Shown: one piece after another, positions 29,341-37,827 of the stretch
Position numbering within the stretch: position 1 is the first letter of the stretch
Layout of the letters: each line of letters opens with the position of its first letter
Source of the DNA: Hominimerdicola alba 8
GTDB taxonomy: Bacteria > Bacillota > Clostridia > Oscillospirales > Ruminococcaceae
DNA: 37,836 bases
Reading direction: 5' to 3'
Assembly: GCF_000178155.2 (NCBI RefSeq)
Contig: NZ_ADKM02000098.1
Span: forward strand, 1-37,836
The notes under the pieces: generated by a model
The model's input: only the letters and a program-made list of their open reading frames with translations
What the model was told of the DNA's origin: nothing
Databases searched by the model: none
Translations under genes and position numbers: made by a program

Positions 29341-32300
29341 ATGAAAAGGATAAAGAATAAAACAGGATTGTATGCGGCTGTGATAGGCAGCCTTATGATA
29401 GCAGCGATACTCATACTCGGTACATACTGGTCGGGGCAGAAAGCACAGCAGGATACGGTGACATCTGTCAGCAAGCTGTATCTTGACGAGCTTGCAGGCA
29501 GGCGTGAACAGGTAGTCTCTTCTGCATTGAAGCGAAATATCGGGAATATGCAGACGGCAGTCAGCCTTCTGACAAAGGACGATCTCAGCGATATAGCACA
29601 TTTGCAGGCGTATCAGCAGCGAGTGAGGCAGCTTTATACCCTTGAAAAATTTGCCTTTGTGGACACAAACGGGCTTATCTATACCGCAGACGGAACTATG
29701 GATGATATAGAGAAGTACAGCTTTGACTACAATCATATCCGTGAGCCTGAAATATCCGTTCGGGATGACGGAAGCGGCAGCAAGAGCGTTATTATAGCTG
29801 TACCGGTGGACAGGCTTCCCCTTGACGGGAAAACGCTGACCGTCTGCTTTATGGAAATTGATATGAACACCATGCTCGAGGGCGTGTCCTTACAGTCGGA
29901 TAACAATAATACCACCTTCTGCAATATCTACACACATGACGGTAACGCTCTGACAGATATGGTTCTCGGTGGTCTGGCAAGTGAGGACAATCTTCTTGAG
30001 GCTGTGGAGCACGCCGATTTTGACGACCATGCTTCGGCCGAGGCTCTGCGGTCTGATTTTGAAAATGGCAAGGGTGGAATCGTATCGTTTACATATAATG
30101 ATGTAAAGGAAACACTGTCATATACCCCGATAGACGGTACCGACTGGATGCTGACCTATCTGATCCGTGAAAGCGTTATCAGCGAGAAAATCAGCTCGGT
30201 GTCAGAGGGGATCCTTGTACGAAGCCTTGTACAGATATTTCTGACTGCACTTGTCATCCTTTTCATGTTCCTGCAAAACAAAAAGAATGCCGAGCTTGCC
30301 ATTGAAAAGGAGACTTCGGTGGTCAAGCAGGAGGAACTTGAGCAAAGATTGCGGCTGCAAAATGAACTGCTGGAGCAAGAGAAAATGCGCACCAGGCAGG
30401 ATCATATGATAACTGCTCTTGCATCAGATTACAAAAGTGTTTACTATGTGAATCTCGATTCGGACGAATGTATTTGTTACCGTTCGGAAGTAACACCGGA
30501 GGAGAGGCCGCAGGTCGGAGACCGTCTGTCATTTGTGGAAGCATTCACCCGTTACGCAAATGAGGTCGTTGCTGAGAGCTACCGTGAGAGCTTTTTGCAG
30601 TTTATTGCGCCTGACAATATACGCAGGCGGCTTGAAAAGGAAACGATCATTGCGCTGCGCTACCTGACTGTCGGAAAGAACGGCCAGGAGACCTATGAAA
30701 TGCTCCGTATGGCAGGCGTTCGCCATGCTGAGGACAGAGACGACCATACTGTCCATGCTGTCGGAGTTGGCTTTACGGATATAGACGGCGAAATGAGGGA
30801 ATCTATGGCGCAGAGCCGGGCACTCAGCGATGCACTTGCTGCCGCAGAACAGGCAAGCAAAGCAAAGACATCCTTCCTGTCGAGCATGAGCCACGAGATC
30901 AGAACGCCCATGAATGCTATCATCGGGCTGAATGCCATTGCCCTTAACGCTCCTGAATTAACTGACAAGACGAGAGATTATCTTGAAAAGATAGGCAGCT
31001 CAGCCAATCACCTGTTAAGTCTGATCAATGACATTCTGGATATGTCAAGAATAGAATCAGGGAAAACCGTGCTGAAAAATGAGGACTTCTCCTTCTCAAA
31101 GCTGCTTGAACAGATCAATACTATTTTCGGCGCACAGTGCGCTGATAAGGGACTGGACTACAATTGCCGCATCATCGGTTCGGTAGATGCCCATTATATC
31201 GGTGACAATATGAAGCTGCAGCAGGTGCTTATCAATATTCTCGGCAATGCCGTCAAGTTCACCCCCGAGGGCGGAAGCGTGGCACTTACTGTTGAGAGAA
31301 CAGCTCATTTTGACAGCAGGTCAACTCTGCGCCTTACGATATCCGATACCGGCATAGGTATGAGCTCCGAATACCTGCCGAAGCTGTTTGAGACCTTCAG
31401 CCAGGAGGACAGCTCTGCCACCAACAGATACGGCAGCTCGGGACTTGGAATGGCTATCACCAAAAATATCGTGGAGATCATGAACGGCAACATTGAGGTG
31501 CAAAGCGAAAAGGGAAAGGGTACTACATTTATCGTGACGGTCACACTTATGGATTCCGCATATTCCGAGAGTGATCCGGAAGATCATGACATGAATCTCG
31601 GTGAACTGAGTGTGCTTGTAATAGATGATGATCCGGTTGCCTGTGAACACGCAAAGCTGGTACTTGGTCAGGCGGGTATCGCCTGCGAGACTGTTCTTTC
31701 GGGCAGAGAGGCGATAGAACTGGTAAGGCTTAGACAGGCAAGACAGCAGCCGTTTGATCTGCTTCTCATTGACCTGAAAATGCCCGGAATGGACGGCATT
31801 GAAACGGCAAGAGAGATACGCAGTGTTGTCGGCTATGAAACGGCGATCATCATCATCACCGCCTACAAATGGGACAATGTGCTTGAAGAGGCCGAGGCTG
31901 CCGGTGTTGACTCCTTTATTTCCAAGCCGCTGTTTGCCGATAATGTAATCGAGGAATTCAGGTCTGCATACAGAAAGAAAGATCCTGCCGGAAGAAATAC
32001 TGGCCACAAGGCGGAGCTTAAAGGCAGGAACATACTGCTTGCCGAGGATGTTCCCATCAATGCGGAAATCGTGAAGATGGTGATTGCCATGCGTGAGATA
32101 CACGTCGATCATGCGGAGAACGGCAAAACAGCGCTTGAAAAATTCTCTGCAAGTGAAGTGGGACACTATGATGCAGTGCTGATGGATGTCAGAATGCCTG
32201 AAATGGATGGACTTGAAGCTGCGGCAAAAATAAGAGCACTTGAAAGAGCTGATGCAAAAACGGTTCCCATTATCGCTATGACCGCCAACGCCTTTGATGA

Positions 32301-32400
32301 GGATGTTCAAAGAAGTCTGCAAGCCGGAATGAATGCACACCTCAGCAAGCCGATAGACAACGATATATTGTTCGGAACGCTTGAGAGCCTGATCAAGTGA
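29341..32400 (+). CDS. Membrane hybrid sensor histidine kinase with two receiver domains
   Basis: A 1019-residue protein starting 26 bp after the HPt gene. Order: TM1 (~9-28), extracellular sensor of ~260 residues (Cache-like), TM2 (~295-313), coiled coil, weak PAS-like region (~355-490), HisKA with His518 (SMSHEIRTPMNAI), HATPase with Asn636 (LGNAVKFTPEGG), DTGIGM and GSSGLGMAI, REC1 with Asp811 (IDLKMPGMDG), and REC2 with Asp949 (MDVRMPEMDG, then MTANAF and LSKP). Receiver-to-HPt-to-REC transfer would end at the EAL protein in the same operon. The ligand is unknown. REC1 has IDDDP and REC2 has AEDVP acidic pockets, and both look functional. Confidence 0.93.
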   Translation: MKRIKNKTGLYAAVIGSLMIAAILILGTYWSGQKAQQDTVTSVSKLYLDELAGRREQVVSSALKRNIGNMQTAVSLLTKDDLSDIAHLQAYQQRVRQLYTLEKFAFVDTNGLIYTADGTMDDIEKYSFDYNHIREPEISVRDDGSGSKSVIIAVPVDRLPLDGKTLTVCFMEIDMNTMLEGVSLQSDNNNTTFCNIYTHDGNALTDMVLGGLASEDNLLEAVEHADFDDHASAEALRSDFENGKGGIVSFTYNDVKETLSYTPIDGTDWMLTYLIRESVISEKISSVSEGILVRSLVQIFLTALVILFMFLQNKKNAELAIEKETSVVKQEELEQRLRLQNELLEQEKMRTRQDHMITALASDYKSVYYVNLDSDECICYRSEVTPEERPQVGDRLSFVEAFTRYANEVVAESYRESFLQFIAPDNIRRRLEKETIIALRYLTVGKNGQETYEMLRMAGVRHAEDRDDHTVHAVGVGFTDIDGEMRESMAQSRALSDALAAAEQASKAKTSFLSSMSHEIRTPMNAIIGLNAIALNAPELTDKTRDYLEKIGSSANHLLSLINDILDMSRIESGKTVLKNEDFSFSKLLEQINTIFGAQCADKGLDYNCRIIGSVDAHYIGDNMKLQQVLINILGNAVKFTPEGGSVALTVERTAHFDSRSTLRLTISDTGIGMSSEYLPKLFETFSQEDSSATNRYGSSGLGMAITKNIVEIMNGNIEVQSEKGKGTTFIVTVTLMDSAYSESDPEDHDMNLGELSVLVIDDDPVACEHAKLVLGQAGIACETVLSGREAIELVRLRQARQQPFDLLLIDLKMPGMDGIETAREIRSVVGYETAIIIITAYKWDNVLEEAEAAGVDSFISKPLFADNVIEEFRSAYRKKDPAGRNTGHKAELKGRNILLAEDVPINAEIVKMVIAMREIHVDHAENGKTALEKFSASEVGHYDAVLMDVRMPEMDGLEAAAKIRALERADAKTVPIIAMTANAFDEDVQRSLQAGMNAHLSKPIDNDILFGTLESLIK

Positions 32401-32695
32401 CAACCAGATCTGCGGCAGTCAGGATGGTGCAGCTTTGTCAAAGAAAATGCAGAACTGATTCCATCATGCCATATGCAAAACGTCAGGTCATTCGATAATT
32501 GAAAAAAGTGCTGTCAGAGCTTTCTGCGACAGCACGGAAATCCAGTATGTGTGCTCTGCTCCGGACTGGATTTTGAAATGGCTGCGCCCCCACATCCCCA
32601 GAAAAAGTGTCAAAAATACTTTTTCGACAGTCTGAAGCCCAGCGTGATGCTGGGCTTTTCCTGTTGGAATTAGATTCTCTTTTTCACGCTGATCG
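32401..32695. other. Intergenic region with converging terminators
   Basis: No gene supported. It holds a leftward terminator at 32501-32535 and a short GC stem at 32636-32656 (AGCCCAGC/GCTGGGCT, then TTTT). The latter could be a weak rightward terminator. Confidence 0.5.
32501..32535 (-). terminator. Terminator on the minus strand
   Basis: GTGCTGTC (32508-32515) pairs with GACAGCAC (32528-32535). Read leftward, the stem is followed by TTTTTTC. It serves the minus-strand cytidylate-kinase-like relic. Confidence 0.65.
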
Positions 32696-33040
32696 TTATG
32701 TCTGCTCTGAACTTTGTACAGCACTGATAATCATCTCAACGCTTTTTTCAATCCGGCGTGAGCTGTCGATCACAAGATCATAGTTTTCAGCTTTGACCCA
32801 CGGCATACCGGAGATATTGCGGTAATACTCTGCTCTCGCCTTATCCGAGCGGCTGATATTTCGCACAGCCTCCTTCTGCGTATCGCCGTAGACCTCCCTC
32901 ACGCGGCTAATACGGTATTCAAGCGGCGCATGAACAAAAATCCTGAAAACATTTTTATGATCCTTCAGCACATAATCCGCAGCACGTCCGACGATCACAC
33001 AGCTTCCATTTTCCGCTATGCGTTCGATGATCTTCTTCTG
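32696..33040 (-). pseudogene. Cytidylate-kinase-like protein, C-terminal fragment
   Basis: The frame is open from 33040 to the stop at 32696 and reads KKIIERIAENGSCVIVGRAADYVLKDHKN, then FRIFVHAPLEYRISRVREVYG and RAEYYRNISGMPWVKAENYDL. That is the second half of the cytidylate kinase-like family common in gut Firmicutes (usually ~200 residues). The N-terminal P-loop half (ISREYGSGG-type) is missing, and a stop stands just upstream at 33041-33043. An ATG at 32998 could start a 100-residue piece, but without the P-loop it should not bind nucleotide. Confidence 0.7.
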
Positions 33041-33105
33041 TTAATATGTGCTGCGATCATAGCGATATCCGTCACGTTGATCTGTTCATAAAGGTTCACA
33101 TTACC
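33016..33105 (-). pseudogene. Dockerin second-repeat scrap
   Basis: On the minus strand this reads GNVNLYEQINVTDIAMIAAHI then NRRRSSNA and a stop. It matches the second dockerin repeat of the SGNH protein in this window (INVTD/IDVTD..LIAAH), with two changes in the calcium loop (GDVNGDG-like to GNVNLYE). It overlaps the start of the kinase fragment in another frame and begins right after the terminator of the gene at 33176. It is probably the 3' end of a lost cellulosomal gene. Confidence 0.5.
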
Positions 33106-33111
33106 GAGGGG

Positions 33112-33148
33112 AACAAGAAAACAGCCTGCACAATTTGCACAGGCTGCT
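33112..33148 (-). terminator. Terminator of the AAA-ATPase gene
   Basis: Arms 33122-33132 and 33136-33146 (CAGCCTG core, two wobble pairs), followed leftward by TTTTCTTGTT. Confidence 0.75.
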
Positions 33149-33175
33149 TTTGGTCATAACATATATTATTTTTTA

Positions 33176-34759
33176 TCATCTGCTAAGATGCTCGATAACA
33201 CATTCATGCTTTTTCTGCTCCTTGTCATAACTTATACCCACAAGCAGGATATCGCCCGAATACTCATCGAGTGCGCCGCTGTACCGCTTTTCTTTGATCT
33301 GAGCGATAGCACCGTCTGCGGAGCTGTTGTATTTGAGCTCGACTATCATCGCAGGCTTGGAACTATTTCTGTGGGGTATGAACACGATGTCCGCAAAGCC
33401 CTTGCCTGTGGGCAGCTCACGTATCATAGTGTAATCCTTGCGTGCTGAATAGTACGCTATCGTCACCGCACAGCTTAGTGAGTTTTCATTGTTGTATGCA
33501 AGCACAGAGGTGTTCGCCTCGTGTATCTGTTCAAGACGCTCTGCCACAAGCTCTGAATCTCCTTCGATAGTTGCTTTCACAAGATCATTCGACTGTCTTA
33601 TGGCTTCACCGACGATGCCCCAGCCCTTGTCATCGACAGCGTTTGCAAACTCTATCGCTATCTCCTGATTAGGGATATAAACTTCGCTTTCCTCTGCATC
33701 AAAAGCAAGATATCCCAGATGCACAAGCAGGGTCAGCGCATCATCTGCACTGTTTATTGTAGTCATATCGTTCTGAAACTTCTCAATGTTTATACGCACC
33801 CTCTGATCGCCCAGCATTCTGATAACAGCATCACGCAGACCGTCAAAGTTCATTTCGATAAACATTTTTAAGGACTCATAAGTCTCTGTACGTGTCCAAT
33901 AGCTGCCTATCATACCTTCGGTCACTGCATTGACAACTGAGTTTGGTGTGTAAATAGATGTTACTTTGCCTAGCGAATATCCGTCATACCACCTCTTGAT
34001 CTCCTCAAAATCCATACCATGCTGCTCACAAATACCCTTGACCTCTTGCTCTGTAAACCCTAAAAAGCCTGCAAGTCTGCCAGGTCGTGCCATTGTGTAT
34101 TCACGGAAGTTGTTCAGAGCGCTCTGCGTACCATACTTCTTGATAGGCAAAATGCCTGTGATATATGCCAGCTTAATAAATCTCTCTGCTGACACGCTCT
34201 TAAACATACCCCTAAGAAACATTACATAGCGTTCCTGCTCATCTTTAGAAGTATCCTCTCTGAACAGACAGTCCCACTCGTCAATAATTATGATGAATGT
34301 ATCACCTGTCTTGTAGTTGATTTTTTCAAGGACACTGGGTATATCTCTGTCATCATCGGAAACTGTGTTGGGAAATTCAGCGGCAAGCTCTTCTATAACT
34401 GCCTTTTGAATAAGATCGAGCGTGGCAAGCTCGCCCGTAACATTCGCCTTGCTGCGAAACTGTGATATATCAATATATATGACATTATTCTTGTTAAGCT
34501 CGCTCTCAAAGCTTGGCATACTTTCAATATCGAGTCCTTTGAACAGCTCTCTCGAATCACAGCCCTTGCTGTAATATGCTGTAAGCATAGCCGCTGCTAT
34601 AGATTTGCCGAATCTTCTCGGACGGCTCACACACATAAATCTGCTGGACTTATTCAGACAGCCATTGGTGAAATCTATCATCGAGGTCTTATCTACATAA
34701 ATATCATCATGCACTGCATTATAGAAATTAACATTGTTCGGATTAAGGTAAATGCCCAT
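33176..34759 (-). CDS. AAA-ATPase-like protein with C-terminal PD-(D/E)XK nuclease domain
   Basis: A 527-residue protein of the AAA-ATPase_like / PDDEXK_9 architecture frequent in Bacteroides and Clostridia. ATG 34759 has GGGAGA upstream. N-terminal signature YVDKTSMI, then a P-loop SRPRRFGKS (~45-53) of the family's short type, and the Walker B-like strand FIIIIDEWDCLF (~150). The C-terminal nuclease-like motif is ADIVFIPH then MIVELKYN, with Asp and Glu-x-Lys in place, followed by QIKEKRY. The function of this family is unsettled; links to mobile elements or defence are suggested only by where such genes occur. It is a single-gene unit with its own promoter and terminator. Confidence 0.88.
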   Translation of the reverse strand: MGIYLNPNNVNFYNAVHDDIYVDKTSMIDFTNGCLNKSSRFMCVSRPRRFGKSIAAAMLTAYYSKGCDSRELFKGLDIESMPSFESELNKNNVIYIDISQFRSKANVTGELATLDLIQKAVIEELAAEFPNTVSDDDRDIPSVLEKINYKTGDTFIIIIDEWDCLFREDTSKDEQERYVMFLRGMFKSVSAERFIKLAYITGILPIKKYGTQSALNNFREYTMARPGRLAGFLGFTEQEVKGICEQHGMDFEEIKRWYDGYSLGKVTSIYTPNSVVNAVTEGMIGSYWTRTETYESLKMFIEMNFDGLRDAVIRMLGDQRVRINIEKFQNDMTTINSADDALTLLVHLGYLAFDAEESEVYIPNQEIAIEFANAVDDKGWGIVGEAIRQSNDLVKATIEGDSELVAERLEQIHEANTSVLAYNNENSLSCAVTIAYYSARKDYTMIRELPTGKGFADIVFIPHRNSSKPAMIVELKYNSSADGAIAQIKEKRYSGALDEYSGDILLVGISYDKEQKKHECVIEHLSR

Positions 34760-34796
34760 GTTTTCATCTCCCTTGCGGCAGCATTCATCATATAGT

Positions 34797-34825
34797 ATTA
34801 TACATCAGATTTGCTGCAAAGTCAA
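34797..34825 (-). promoter_or_regulatory. Promoter of the AAA-ATPase gene
   Basis: On the minus strand TTGACT (34825-34820) and TATAAT (34802-34797), spacer 17 bp. Confidence 0.75.
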
Positions 34826-35011
34826 TAAAGTGGGAACGGTCAGGGGGCAATTATCAGAAATATGACAAAAGCTTTCCATAACCAACCTCCCGATAATAAT
34901 GATTTTTATACGTCTAAGAAAGAGTCCTGATTTGGACTATTCCTGCTTCTTATTATACCAAACAGCCCCGAAAAAGTCAATCTACTGGGCTATGTACGAA
35001 AGAAGCAAATC
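34826..35011. other. Intergenic region, partly recombinase relic
   Basis: No start codon with a ribosome binding site. The last ~50 bp (from 34961) stay in frame with the recombinase tail downstream, so the relic may begin there. Confidence 0.35.
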
Positions 35012-35164
35012 TGGAAACTGGCTAATTTCATCAATTCTCAGCCGCGTACCATCACGGAGTTTGATAAGGCGCTGGTGAAGAAACTGCTGGAAAGCGTCAA
35101 GGTCTGCGAGTTCTTTCTGGAATTTCGGTTCAAATCAGGCGTGACGATAAGCATTGAAAAGTGA
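35012..35164 (+). pseudogene. C-terminal tail of a serine recombinase
   Basis: The frame reads WKLANFINSQPRTITEFDKA, then LVKKLLESVKVCEFFLEFRFKSG, and ends in GVTISIEK before TGA 35162. This matches the end of the zinc-ribbon/coiled-coil region of large serine recombinases (ITEFDE.L...LV..V.V......FRF..G). The catalytic N-terminus and any start are missing. It is a trace of an earlier mobile element. Confidence 0.55.
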
Positions 35165-35178
35165 ACAGATAGAGCAAT

Positions 35179-35217
35179 CCCCGCATCACTGTTTTTCAGT
35201 GGTGCGGGGCTGTTTTT
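35179..35217 (+). terminator. Terminator after the recombinase relic
   Basis: CCCCGCATCACTG (35179-35191) pairs with CAGTGGTGCGGGG (35197-35209, one wobble), then CTGTTTTTA. Confidence 0.85.
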
Positions 35218-35242
35218 ATTGCGTTATTCACTCATCATTATG

Positions 35243-35899
35243 TCAGATTTTCTGATTTTCGGATTCCGTTTTCTTGATGGCATTATAGTATTCGAGCTGC
35301 ATCGGAAGTTCAGCCCAAAGCTGTGCTCTGGAATCGTTTGATGTCAGCACCATTATTATCTCTTTGTCCGGCACGGGATAGACGGTAAAATCATCTTGTT
35401 CGCCTTTATCTGTGCGTATTGGGAAGGCGAGCTGTTCGGTATCGATGCAAAACTGTGCATTCACGCCCTCTTTGTTACCTCTTGCATCAAGCCTTATCCA
35501 TTTATCATGCTCTCTGAGATATACTCCGTTAAGTCCGTGATAGACAAGCTCCGGCACATCGGCATCGTCGTTGAGTACGATCTTCTGATAGCAAAAGCCT
35601 GCGGGGATGCCCCTGCTGCGAAGTATCGCAGCCAGAAGATGAGTTTTTGCAAAGCATATTCCGTGACCTGCTTTGAGTACCTGCGATGCCGTGCAGGGCA
35701 CCTCGTCTGCTCCGATGTCAGCCGAATGTGAGATGTGGTCACGCACATACTCAAAAGCCTTTCTGATAAAATCGGTCTCGCCGTTTGACGCGCTATAAAG
35801 CTTGTCAGCCAGTTGTGCAACAGACTCGTTGTCAAAGTCAATGATATCACTGCATTGCAGATATTGGTCGATGTTATTCGTGTACAGTTTCGTTTTCAT
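35243..35899 (-). CDS. Transglutaminase-like cysteine protease-fold protein
   Basis: A 218-residue cytoplasmic protein. The transglutaminase-like triad is visible: Cys in GHGICFAKTHLLAAILRSRG, His in YHGLNGVYL and Asp in RLDARGN. Such proteins act as peptidases or amide-bond enzymes; the substrate is unknown. ATG 35899 overlaps the stop of the TfoX-like frame as ATGA, so translation would be coupled to it, and the upstream in-frame stop may also lower its expression. Confidence 0.82.
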   Translation of the reverse strand: MKTKLYTNNIDQYLQCSDIIDFDNESVAQLADKLYSASNGETDFIRKAFEYVRDHISHSADIGADEVPCTASQVLKAGHGICFAKTHLLAAILRSRGIPAGFCYQKIVLNDDADVPELVYHGLNGVYLREHDKWIRLDARGNKEGVNAQFCIDTEQLAFPIRTDKGEQDDFTVYPVPDKEIIMVLTSNDSRAQLWAELPMQLEYYNAIKKTESENQKI

Positions 35900-36234
35900 T
35901 TTTTCTCCGCCTTTCTGGTTTTCGGTTTCCGTTCTGGCAGCTCGCTGAACATTTCCGATACCATTTTTTGTAATAATTCTCTATCATCAATTATCGTTAC
36001 AGGCAGCATTTCCTTTGCACCATCATACGGCGGGCAAGCAATGCTGTCGGGCATATATTTCCGACTGGCTTCTGTTATTTTTACCATAAAGCCAGTTCCG
36101 TATATGCCACCGAAAATGCGCTCCCGATAGTAAAAAATATAGCCGCCCATCATAGGTGTTTTACGGATATCTTCCAATCATGCAAGCTGTTCTGTTATGT
36201 ATTCTGCAAGCTCTTTAGCCTTTGATTTTTCCAT
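35896..36234 (-). pseudogene. TfoX N-terminal-domain protein with in-frame TGA
   Basis: From ATG 36234 (AAAGGAG upstream) the frame reads MEKSKAKELAEYITEQLA, then TGA (36180-36178), then LEDIRKTPMMGGYIFYYRER, IFGGIYGTGFMVKI and PYDGAKEMLPV. Homologs have a residue such as Gly or Ser at the stop (..QLSGLED..), so one substitution (for example GGA to TGA) explains it. Translation might restart at TTG 36177, giving 93 residues. TfoX_N proteins are small proteins often of unclear role. Other genes here end in TGA, so readthrough is not expected. Confidence 0.7.
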
Positions 36235-36369
36235 AACAAATACTCCTTTACAACCTTTTCCCATACTCAACGTTATTTTGCAAACACCCGAATCGCAATT
36301 TTTGATTAGTCCGTTTTTAGCGATTTTACGCTGTTTCTAACTTCGACTCCAGTGGGGTCAAAGTTGATT

Positions 36370-36837
36370 TTATTTTGCCTTGCAGGACATTTTCTCAACA
36401 TCGAGCCTGAAAACCGCCACACCATTTAGCATTGCATCTCCATAGCTCCAATCAGGTCTTGCAGTAGTCTGTTTCATAAGCGTATTCAAACCTTTGATCT
36501 TTTCATTCTTATCCTCAACCAAATTGAGAGTACCTGTTCCGATAACGCTCTGGAACTTAGCAGAGAAATCGCAGGCTACATCTGCTTCAAGAAGCTCGTA
36601 GTTGCCGTCTATCTCAAATCCCACCTTCGGAGAAGTCTTTGAAAGCTCATATTTTCTGCCTGCCTTAGCTCCATGAAAATAGAAGCTGTAGTTTCCGTTT
36701 TCATTAATGTATCCGTAGTTTACAGGTACGATGTAAATATCGCCATTATCACAGAAAGCTATTCTTATGATCTGTTCTTTGGAAATAAATGCTTCGATTA
36801 CGCTGTTATCTGTTATTTCTCTGTCGTTTCTTCTCAT
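36370..36837 (-). CDS. Pyridoxamine 5'-phosphate oxidase-fold flavoprotein (Nim-like)
   Basis: A 155-residue protein with AGGAGGATACA before ATG 36837. It has the split-barrel pattern of the family: IIRIAFCDNGDIYIVPVNYGY near the N-terminus, FYFHGAKAGRKYELSKTSPK for cofactor binding, VGFEIDG, and FQSVIGTGTLNLVED, followed by a helical end with ARPDWSYGDAM. Members bind FMN and reduce small molecules, and include nitroimidazole-resistance Nim proteins. The substrate is not predictable. The stretch 36235-36369 downstream shows nothing clear. Confidence 0.85.
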   Translation of the reverse strand: MRRNDREITDNSVIEAFISKEQIIRIAFCDNGDIYIVPVNYGYINENGNYSFYFHGAKAGRKYELSKTSPKVGFEIDGNYELLEADVACDFSAKFQSVIGTGTLNLVEDKNEKIKGLNTLMKQTTARPDWSYGDAMLNGVAVFRLDVEKMSCKAK

Positions 36838-36892
36838 TGTATCCTCCTATATGGTCACAAACACAAGCAAGCCGAGCACTTGCGTAATGATT

Positions 36893-36921
36893 ATTATACT
36901 TCAATTACTTGAAAAAGTCAA
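36893..36921 (-). promoter_or_regulatory. Promoter of the flavoprotein gene
   Basis: On the minus strand TTGACT (36921-36916) and TATAAT (36898-36893), spacer 17 bp, divergent from the next promoter. Confidence 0.78.
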
Positions 36922-36953
36922 GCAGTCTGATTATCAGGATAAACCTTCACAGA

Positions 36954-36982
36954 TTGACTTTATGTATTCCTTATGATATAAT
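36954..36982 (+). promoter_or_regulatory. Promoter of the N-acetyltransferase gene
   Basis: TTGACT (36954-36959) and TATAAT (36977-36982), spacer 17 bp, about 38 bp before the start codon. Confidence 0.8.
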
Positions 36983-37019
36983 ATTATTACTAAGATTACG
37001 CTATATAGAGGCGATTACT

Positions 37020-37827
37020 ATGTCTGACATTGAAATAGAATACAGTATTGATGACACTCCAATGACCGATGATGAGATCATGGGATATTTGAAACGTATC
37101 GGAATAGAGTGTGATATAAATACAGACCTGAATAGTCTTGCATTACTGCAAAAAGCTCATCTTACACATATTCCATACGAAAACTATTACTGCCTTGAAC
37201 GCAGGATTACTTCACTCAATCATAAAGAATTGTATCGCAAACTGATAATCGAACACAGAGGCGGCATCTGTTTTGAGCTGAACGGGCTGTATGCGTGGCT
37301 TTTGAAAAGCATCGGATTCGATGTAAAAAGCCATCTAAGTAGATACATAATTCCCGAAGGCGAGATACATAAACGAACTCACAGAGTAATGACCGTCACG
37401 ATATGTGGAGAAAGATACCTGGCCGATGTAGGCGTAAATTCCGAATGTTCAAGAAAGCCGCTGTTGCTTGCAGAGGGACTTATTCAAAATGACGGTATTT
37501 CGGAATACCGCCTTGAAAAAGACGATTTCTTCGGTTGGGTATTGTGGCAGAAGCTCAAAAAACAATGATTGGCGCAGGCTGTATGGGTTCACCGAAGAAC
37601 CTCAGCTCGATATTGACTACATAATGCCGTGTATCTTTTGCGATATTCACCCACTTTCGGGGATAAACAAGTTTGAAAAGGTTTCAATATTTACTGATCA
37701 AAGTAATATACGGATATGGGATGGGCATTATCAGGAGTTTTCAGGTGGCGAGATAGTAAAAGATGAAGAAATAAAAGCCAATGGAAAAGCAGAAATTCTA
37801 AAAAAAGTGTTTTCAATAATACTATAA
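37020..37827 (+). pseudogene. nat: Arylamine N-acetyltransferase, frameshifted
   Basis: ATG 37020 follows GAGG and the frame runs to 37568. It includes the catalytic Cys (RGGICFELNG), His (THRVMTV) and Asp (LADVGVN), as well as IPYENYYCLE typical of the family. At an A6 run (37557-37562) the frame breaks: removing one A gives WVLWQKLKNNDWRRLYGFTE and continues in the other frame to TAA 37827, restoring a normal length of about 269 residues. NAT moves acetyl from acetyl-CoA to arylamines or hydrazines. As written the product loses its C-terminal third. This may be a real mutation, a slippage site or a sequencing error. Confidence 0.8.

Noticed and set aside
31321-32403. Minus-strand frame of 360 codons opposite the hybrid kinase
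   Set aside because: Antisense of HATPase and receiver domains with all motifs on the plus strand.
32488-32724. Minus-strand frame of 78 codons
   Set aside because: It overlaps the leftward terminator and the short GC stem and has no ribosome binding site or family pattern.
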